From UCB3 sp964415605 (GTDB taxonomy: Bacteria; Chloroflexota; Anaerolineae; Epilineales; Epilineaceae), in NCBI GenBank assembly GCA_964415605.1, contig CAYQBA010000041.1:1-27571 (forward strand): a stretch of DNA of 27,571 nt, given 5' to 3'. Each line of letters starts with the position of its first letter. Within the stretch, counting starts at the first letter, position 1. This document shows positions 23,393-27,571 of this stretch, piece after piece. Under the pieces are notes generated by a model. That model ran no database searches. It was not told the origin of the DNA and saw nothing but the letters and a program-made list of their open reading frames with translations. A program made the translations under genes and the position numbers.

Positions 23393-25000
23393 GTGAATGA
23401 TCTCATCGGGCACCAGATCGGCCCGTACCGCATCGAGGCCTTGATTGGCCGCGGTGGAATGGCCAATGTATACCGTGCGGTCGACACCAAGGTGGATCGC
23501 CTTGTTGCCCTGAAGATCTTGCCACCGCATTTTGGTGGCGATGCGGACTTCGTGCGCCGATTCCTCCACGAGGCACGGAGCACCGTCGAGCTTCGCCATC
23601 CCAACATCGTGCGGACATACACGGCAGGCGACCAGGACGGCTATCACTACATCGCGATGGAGTACATGGATGGTGGATCGCTGCAGCGCCGGATCGCCGG
23701 CGACTCGCTCTTGGACTGGGCTGAGGTGGCGCGGATCGTGGCGGAAATCGCTTCCGCCCTTGACCATGCCCATGAGCGCCAGGTGATTCACCGCGATCTC
23801 AAGCCCTACAACATCTTGTTCAACGCTCAGGGCACTGCCAAGTTGGCCGACTTCGGAATCGCAAAATCGCGCCATTCACTCACGGTGACGGTGCCGAGCA
23901 TGTTGATCGGCACCCCATCGTACATGAGCCCCGAACAAGCCGAGGGCAAGACCGTGACCACAGCCACGGACATCTGGTCGCTTGGCGTTGTGGTCTACCA
24001 GCTGTTGACGGGTGCGCTCCCATTTGCCGCAGACACGGCCCCAGCAACCTTGTTCCAGGTGGTGCACAACACGCCAGCGCCTCCCAGCCGTATGGCCTCT
24101 CGCCTGCCAGGCGCAGTGGACAAGGCTGTGGCCCGGGCGATGGCCAAGTCGCCCGCTGCGCGCTTTGCCACCGCTGGAGAGTTCGCCCGGGCGCTTGAGG
24201 CGGCACTCGGCACGTCGACGGTGGTGCGCACACCGGTCCACGGATGGGTCAGACATACCCCAACGCCAATCCCCATCACGGGCCAGGACTCTGGGCCGCG
24301 CCATGGCATGGGGCGCGTCGTGGTCGGAGGCGGTCTCTTGGCGGCCCTGGTGCTGACCGTCGCGCTTGCGGCGTTCGCGGGACGGTTTGGCTTGGATGCC
24401 AGGGATGACACCGCGGTGTCGTCGAGCGCGGTGGGCGACACCGCGCAGCCTTCCTCCACCGACGTCCCGATGCCTGCTGCCGTGACCACGGTGGATCCGG
24501 CAACGGATACCCCGCCGGCGACCGAGTCCATCGTCGACGCCGCCGCGACGTCGACGGGTCAACCAATCCCCACCGCTACTTCGCGTCCCACGGTGTCGCC
24601 GGCGCCCACGGCACCGGCTGCCAATGCCATGACCCTGGCGTTGGTGGAGCCGCCGGATGGCGCGTCGCTGTCTGGCGCGGTCCAGTTTCGGTTCGGCGGG
24701 GAAGTGGCCCTGCAGGCAGGGGAGGTCTTTGACGTGCGTGTGTGCAAGGGGGATGGGTGCCAGCCGCAGTTCGGGATCACCAACACCACGGATCGTGTTG
24801 TACGTTGGAGCCCGAACGAGGGTCCCGGCACCTATCGTTGGCAGGTGGTGGTCATCGACCAGGCGTCCAAGCAGTCCCGGGGACGTTCCAGCCCTGTCTG
24901 GCGCATCACGATCTCGGATGGAGGTGGCGGCCAGGGAGTCAGCGGGCAGGACGATGACGACGATGACGGTGGCGCGTCGCCGGTGTCGACGCCGCGATGA
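23393..25000 (+). CDS. Transmembrane Ser/Thr protein kinase with extracellular Ig-like domain
   Basis: A 535-aa PknB-type kinase. The kinase domain (about 12-270) is complete: IGRGGMANVY glycine loop, Lys41 in ALKIL, HRDLKPYN at 133-140 (Asp135), DFG at 153-155, GTPSYMSPEQ. A juxtamembrane segment leads to one membrane helix (about 307-328), then a Ser/Thr/Pro-rich stalk (about 335-410) and a beta-sandwich, Ig-like domain (about 415-508) with a Cys451/Cys456 pair. The tail ends in a run of aspartates (about 520-525). PASTA repeats, usual on PknB, are absent, so the outside signal is probably different. The GTG start has AAGGA 9 nt upstream. With the PP2C-like and FHA-glycosidase genes right behind it, it is the second probable writer of phosphothreonine in this array. 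Confidence 0.92.
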   Translation: MNDLIGHQIGPYRIEALIGRGGMANVYRAVDTKVDRLVALKILPPHFGGDADFVRRFLHEARSTVELRHPNIVRTYTAGDQDGYHYIAMEYMDGGSLQRRIAGDSLLDWAEVARIVAEIASALDHAHERQVIHRDLKPYNILFNAQGTAKLADFGIAKSRHSLTVTVPSMLIGTPSYMSPEQAEGKTVTTATDIWSLGVVVYQLLTGALPFAADTAPATLFQVVHNTPAPPSRMASRLPGAVDKAVARAMAKSPAARFATAGEFARALEAALGTSTVVRTPVHGWVRHTPTPIPITGQDSGPRHGMGRVVVGGGLLAALVLTVALAAFAGRFGLDARDDTAVSSSAVGDTAQPSSTDVPMPAAVTTVDPATDTPPATESIVDAAATSTGQPIPTATSRPTVSPAPTAPAANAMTLALVEPPDGASLSGAVQFRFGGEVALQAGEVFDVRVCKGDGCQPQFGITNTTDRVVRWSPNEGPGTYRWQVVVIDQASKQSRGRSSPVWRITISDGGGGQGVSGQDDDDDDGGASPVSTPR

Positions 25001-25013
25001 CGAGGGAATGCTG

Positions 25014-25934
25014 GTGAGTTGCGGGTTTCTGACGTTCGGCGCGCACACTCGGCGGGGTCATCGACATGTCGTCAATGCCGATGCCTGGCTCGGCTACGTG
25101 CCAGGCTCGACACAGGAGTTCGTGCACCGCGGCGCGCTCTTTGCGGTGGCTGAGGGCGTACCACCGGTCGGTACGCCGGCCGCGAGCCGCCGGGTGTTGG
25201 ATCAGCTGTTCCGGGCGTGGTGGTCCGCGCGCGATCGGACACCGACCGCCGGCCTGGTGGGTGCGATCCGCGCCGCGAATGCTGACCTCCATGTGTTGCG
25301 TGATGACGAGCTTCCGGATGCCCTTGCGCGGGTGCTTGTCATCGTCGCCACGCCCACCGTGCTGGCTGTGGCGCGTGTTGGGACGGCGCGCGCGTTCCTG
25401 GTCCGCAACGGTCAGGTCTTGTGCTTGACGGGCGAGCCAGTCTATTCCGCGGGCGATGGCCTCGCTCCCGCCGTCGGATGGCATCCGGACGTCGGGGTGC
25501 AGGTTGCCGAGATTCCGCTGGCCTGTGGCGATGCCATCTTCTTGTGCTCGACGGGCGTGAACGATGCGTTGAACCCACCGGACCTGTTTCGAGCCGCGGC
25601 GTTGCCCTCGGCCGAGCATGCGGCGACCTCTTTGGTGGACCCCATCGAGTGGGCGTGCGGCGGCGAGGACCGCACGGTGATGGCGGTTCGGGTAGAGCAT
25701 CTGCCCGCGGCGCCGGCGATCACGGCAGGCGTTGAACGGAGCTCGCGGTCCATTCGCGCTCGCCAAGTCGCGGGGGCCCGCGCGCGGCAGGTTGATCCGC
25801 GGCCACACGCACGGGCTGACGGTGCGAAGAGATGGCACCGACAGGCCGGGGTGCGCGCCGCGACCCGCGCCATCGGCGGGCTGAGCGCGGCGGCCTGGGT
25901 CGTGGCCTGGCTGCTCGCGATGGCGGGCCGCTGA
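25014..25934 (+). CDS. Degenerate PP2C-type phosphatase-like protein with tail anchor
   Basis: A 306-aa protein with the PP2C layout but altered catalytic residues. The first acidic site is kept (Asp23 in VNADAW). The usual VADGMGG reads VAEGVPP (Glu47), GDSR reads GTAR (123-126), SDG reads STG (179-181), and DN reads DR (219-220). PP2C enzymes bind two metals through these aspartates, so activity is doubtful and a pseudo-phosphatase is likely. Basic, Arg-rich residues (about 235-280) precede a C-terminal membrane helix (about 286-303) that would anchor it on the inner face. GTG is chosen as start because GAGGG lies 7 nt upstream; an ATG two codons earlier sits too close to that site. It follows the kinase gene by 13 nt. 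Such proteins could bind phospho-targets or the kinase rather than dephosphorylate. Confidence 0.8.
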   Translation: MSCGFLTFGAHTRRGHRHVVNADAWLGYVPGSTQEFVHRGALFAVAEGVPPVGTPAASRRVLDQLFRAWWSARDRTPTAGLVGAIRAANADLHVLRDDELPDALARVLVIVATPTVLAVARVGTARAFLVRNGQVLCLTGEPVYSAGDGLAPAVGWHPDVGVQVAEIPLACGDAIFLCSTGVNDALNPPDLFRAAALPSAEHAATSLVDPIEWACGGEDRTVMAVRVEHLPAAPAITAGVERSSRSIRARQVAGARARQVDPRPHARADGAKRWHRQAGVRAATRAIGGLSAAAWVVAWLLAMAGR

Positions 25935-25950
25935 AGTCAAAGGAGCATGT

Positions 25951-27552
25951 GTGTCGAAACCAGTCACATTGGGCAAGGCGCGCATCCTGGTGGGGCGCGA
26001 TCCGAAGCGTTCGGACGTTGCGTTCCCGGGCGACGCGAACGTCTCGGGCGTCCATGCCGAGATCCGGCGTGCTGGTCCGTCCTACGCGATCGTGGATGCC
26101 GGGAGCCGCAACGGGACGTTCGTCAACGACAAGAAGCTGACGGGGCCCACGCCATTGGCGGAGGGTGACCGGATCACCGTCGGGCGCTCCTCGATGCAGT
26201 GGCGAGGGGGGCGGCTATGGGTTCCCGATGACGCCATCACGCGGCGATCCGCGACGGGGATGCAAGACGTGATGCCGATGGCGGTGGTGGCTGGGGCAGC
26301 GGTGGCCCTGGTCGGGCTGTTGTGGGCGGCAAGGTCGGGCCGCCCAACCGTTTCGCCCACACCCGTACCGCCGGTGGCCCTCCACGATGCTCACGCGACC
26401 GCTGTGGCTCTGGTGGCGCTGACGGCGCGCGTGAGCACGCCACCGGCAACGGACACGCCTGGACCGACCGCGTCGAGCGCGCCGCCAGGTGCGGTTCCAC
26501 CGCGCCCGACGTCTGTGCCTCACACTCCGCCGTCGACCACGACGAAGGCGAGTACACCGGGGACGGCGGTGCCGCCAACGGCAGGGCCAGTCACCGCGCC
26601 GCCACCTACCGCGATTCCAGTGACTCCACCACCTGGGGAGCGATTGGTGCTGGCGGACTACTTTGCGTGGTACGATGGAGAGGACTGGCGCGGTGGTCGG
26701 AGTTGTCGGATCAGCGATGGTGACCGGCCCCAGCAACCCTACGATTCCGATGATGCCGGTACGATCGAGCGCCACGTCCAGTTGGCGAAGGGCGCGGGCA
26801 TCGACGGCTTCACGGTCCATTGGTGGGGGGCTGGCGATCGAACCGACCACAACTTCGCCACGGTGTTGGACAAGGGGCAGGGTGCGGGCTTCCGCTCGAC
26901 GGTGGTGTTCTCGTATCACTTCGCCGGCCAGCACGGTGTGGAAGCGATCGGCGACGCAGTGCGCTATGTCATCGACCGCTACGGCAGCCATCCAGGCTTC
27001 TTGCGCTACGGGGGCAAGCCGGTTGTGTTCTTCGTCGATATGGAGCGGGTGCCGGGGTCACCGATCGCGACGTGGGACGCGATCCGCCGGCGAGTGGATC
27101 CGGATCGGAAAACGATCTGGATCGCGGAGGGCGATGACAAGAAGCTCCCTTACCTCGGCGTGTTCGACGGTCTGTACACCTACAAGATCACCCACAAGAT
27201 CAGCCCCGATGCGTACACGAAGCTCGGCCGATACGGCAAGGGCGTGCAGGCCCGCGCGCAGGCGGTTGGTCGATCGCTGATCTGGGTGGCCACGGTGATG
27301 CCGGGCTGGGACGATCTGCGGTCGGTGTGCATGTCGGATGTGCGGATAGCATCGCCACCCCACCGGCGCGATCGCGAGGGGGGTGCGTTCTACCGCAAGT
27401 CGTTCGAGGCGGCCTTGCAGAGCAACCCGAGCTGGCTGTACATCAACAGCTTCAACGAATGGGTCGAAGGGCACTACATCGAGCCGAGCGAGAAGTATGG
27501 GGATGCGTATCTTCGCCTGACCGGCGAACTGGTGAAGCGGTTCAAGCCATGA
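25951..27552 (+). CDS. FHA domain fused through a membrane helix to a GH99-like glycosidase
   Basis: A 533-aa type II membrane protein. The N-terminal FHA domain (about 8-88) has VGR at 14-16, SGVH at 32-35 and RNGTFVND at 53-60, with pocket residues kept. A membrane helix (about 107-127) and a long Thr/Pro linker (about 130-228) lead to an exported (beta/alpha)8-type domain (about 232-530) like GH99 enzymes (endo-alpha-mannosidase/mannanase group). Evidence is the ADYFAWYDG start, GIDGFTVHWWG, and the NEWVEGHYIEPS block. Glu503 and Glu506 match the two acidic residues, three apart, used by GH99 in NEWxEG. GH71-like hydrolases are the main alternative. The true substrate may be any alpha-mannan-like surface or environmental glycan. 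AGGAG lies 5 nt before the GTG start. Its FHA would tie the glycosidase to the kinases upstream. Confidence 0.87.
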   Translation: MSKPVTLGKARILVGRDPKRSDVAFPGDANVSGVHAEIRRAGPSYAIVDAGSRNGTFVNDKKLTGPTPLAEGDRITVGRSSMQWRGGRLWVPDDAITRRSATGMQDVMPMAVVAGAAVALVGLLWAARSGRPTVSPTPVPPVALHDAHATAVALVALTARVSTPPATDTPGPTASSAPPGAVPPRPTSVPHTPPSTTTKASTPGTAVPPTAGPVTAPPPTAIPVTPPPGERLVLADYFAWYDGEDWRGGRSCRISDGDRPQQPYDSDDAGTIERHVQLAKGAGIDGFTVHWWGAGDRTDHNFATVLDKGQGAGFRSTVVFSYHFAGQHGVEAIGDAVRYVIDRYGSHPGFLRYGGKPVVFFVDMERVPGSPIATWDAIRRRVDPDRKTIWIAEGDDKKLPYLGVFDGLYTYKITHKISPDAYTKLGRYGKGVQARAQAVGRSLIWVATVMPGWDDLRSVCMSDVRIASPPHRRDREGGAFYRKSFEAALQSNPSWLYINSFNEWVEGHYIEPSEKYGDAYLRLTGELVKRFKP

Positions 27553-27571
27553 CCGATGACGCGACGGCAGC
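27549..27571 (+). CDS. Probable start of a further array gene, cut by the window end
   Basis: An ATG overlaps the stop of the glycosidase gene as ATGA, the arrangement seen at two earlier junctions of this array. Seven codons (MTDDATA) stay open to the window edge. This is too short to name, and an acidic start like this has no diagnostic value. The support is the overlap pattern alone. Confidence 0.35.

Noticed and set aside
12367..27552. Type VI secretion or other known injection system
   Set aside because: Kinase, phosphatase-like and FHA genes recall the type VI regulatory set, but no sheath, tube, baseplate, ClpV or membrane-complex gene is present in the window.

Overview
The window is high-GC bacterial DNA. 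Several traits point to a Chloroflexota-like genome: exported proteins with long Pro/Thr linkers, an LPL-type motif next to those linkers, VWA and NHL domains on exported proteins, and an FHA/Ser-Thr kinase array. This is inferred from protein style; no rRNA or marker gene is present.

Left part (1-12.1 kb): mixed housekeeping and accessory genes. Two minus-strand exported proteins of related design (379-2298 and 3404-6922) each carry two VWA domains, joined by a bacterial repeat-like region and a Pro/Thr linker; the larger also has an N-terminal NHL beta-propeller. Between them is a MntA/HepT-type toxin-antitoxin pair (2691-3321). Next come a polytopic membrane protein, a divergent pair made of a PqqB-like metallo-beta-lactamase-fold protein and a Memo-family protein, and a membrane-anchored SGNH hydrolase/acyltransferase-like protein. 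These genes, apart from the toxin-antitoxin pair, are very GC-rich.

Right part (12.2-27.5 kb): a long co-directional array behind a good sigma70-type promoter (TTGACA, 17-bp spacer, TACACT). It encodes two Ser/Thr kinases, one PP2C-like protein that has lost several metal-binding aspartates, and eight FHA (phosphothreonine-reader) domains on seven proteins. The FHA domains are attached to different modules: a kinase, polytopic membrane segments, zinc ribbons, an exported VWA domain, an exported alpha/beta hydrolase (lipase-like), and an exported GH99-like glycosidase. An additional exported protein with PPC-like and jelly-roll-like domains sits in the same array. Predicted topologies agree: every FHA and kinase domain falls on the cytoplasmic side, and every VWA, lipase, glycosidase and sensor-like domain falls outside.

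My reading (inference) is a phosphothreonine-wired envelope module. Two kinases would write marks, FHA domains would gather the membrane proteins into a complex, and a probable pseudo-phosphatase would have a regulatory or scaffold role. The exported hydrolases would be its outputs. Gene spacing is tight, with two ATGA overlaps inside the array and a third at its last visible stop codon, so the operon probably continues beyond the window.
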